Positions 63,997 through 64,000 of a stretch of DNA of 64,000 nucleotides are shown in pieces. The notes beneath the pieces were generated by a model. That model was not told the origin of the DNA and did not search any database. It saw only the letters and a program-made list of their open reading frames with translations. Position numbers and translations under genes: made by a program. Source of the stretch: Phymatolithon calcareum (lineage: Eukaryota > Rhodophyta > Florideophyceae > Hapalidiales). How positions within the stretch are numbered: position 1 is the stretch's first letter; each line of letters starts with the position of its first letter. The stretch spans positions 2,046,001-2,110,000 of the forward strand of contig OZ345352.1 in assembly GCA_977006965.1 (NCBI GenBank). Reading direction: 5' to 3'.

Positions 63997-64000
63997 TGTA

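Overview
This is a piece of eukaryotic nuclear DNA that reads as a transposon graveyard. I see no convincing host gene, rRNA or tRNA gene in 64 kb, and nothing bacterial (no operons, ribosome binding sites or CRISPR). Almost every recognisable reading frame belongs to a retroelement: several APE/RT-type or RNase H-bearing non-LTR (LINE) families, a SINE-like family, one full-length Ty3/gypsy element with a chromodomain-like C-terminus, two solo LTRs of another family, and DNA or tyrosine-recombinase elements with inverted repeats. The species cannot be named from this. The Ty3/gypsy gene order resembles elements known from oomycetes, algae and fungi, but that is only a hint. Family names used here (LINE-1, LINE-2, LINE-3, LINE-A, LINE-R, LINE-T, SINE-C) are local labels.

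Layout. 0-7 kb: a repeated TATA-plus-leader cassette (1.1 and 5.3 kb) and short LINE tails. 7.3-9.5 kb: an intact LINE-1 reverse transcriptase ORF inserted in an old LINE-3 copy with a perfect 13-bp target-site duplication (TSD). 10.5-14.7 kb: a LINE-3 copy, then an inverted-repeat element carrying a LINE-2 and a SINE-C that used the same target sequence. 15-25 kb: scattered LINE-3, LINE-2, LINE-A and SINE-C fragments. 25-26.4 kb and 33.7-34.6 kb: LINE-R with an RNase H domain. 28.4-30.2 kb and 53.2-60.2 kb: two copies of one old repeat, each broken by different later insertions. 38.4-41.6 kb: a LINE-2b copy with a neighbouring solo LTR.

41.9-51.5 kb is the centrepiece: one LINE-A on the minus strand with endonuclease, RT and tail, interrupted by a hAT-like MITE, a LINE-2 and two LINE-3 copies. 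One LINE-3 is itself broken by a 1.4-kb tyrosine-recombinase element and a solo LTR. The two LINE-3 copies start at exactly the same base, inside the RT domain, and are 1604 and about 1608 bp long once later insertions are removed. They therefore behave as a defined mobile unit and not as random 5' truncations.

53.7-58.9 kb: a Ty3/gypsy element with 4-bp TSD and LTRs about 98.5% identical, yet a heavily broken gag-pol. 60-64 kb: more LINE-3, SINE-C and a decayed second LINE-1 copy running to the window end.

The relative order of events can be read from the nesting: LINE-A and the large duplicated repeat are oldest; LINE-3 and LINE-2 came next; LINE-1, SINE-C, solo LTRs, the recombinase element and Ty3 are younger. 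LINE-1 and SINE-C share 3'-terminal sequence, which suggests that LINE-1 proteins move SINE-C.
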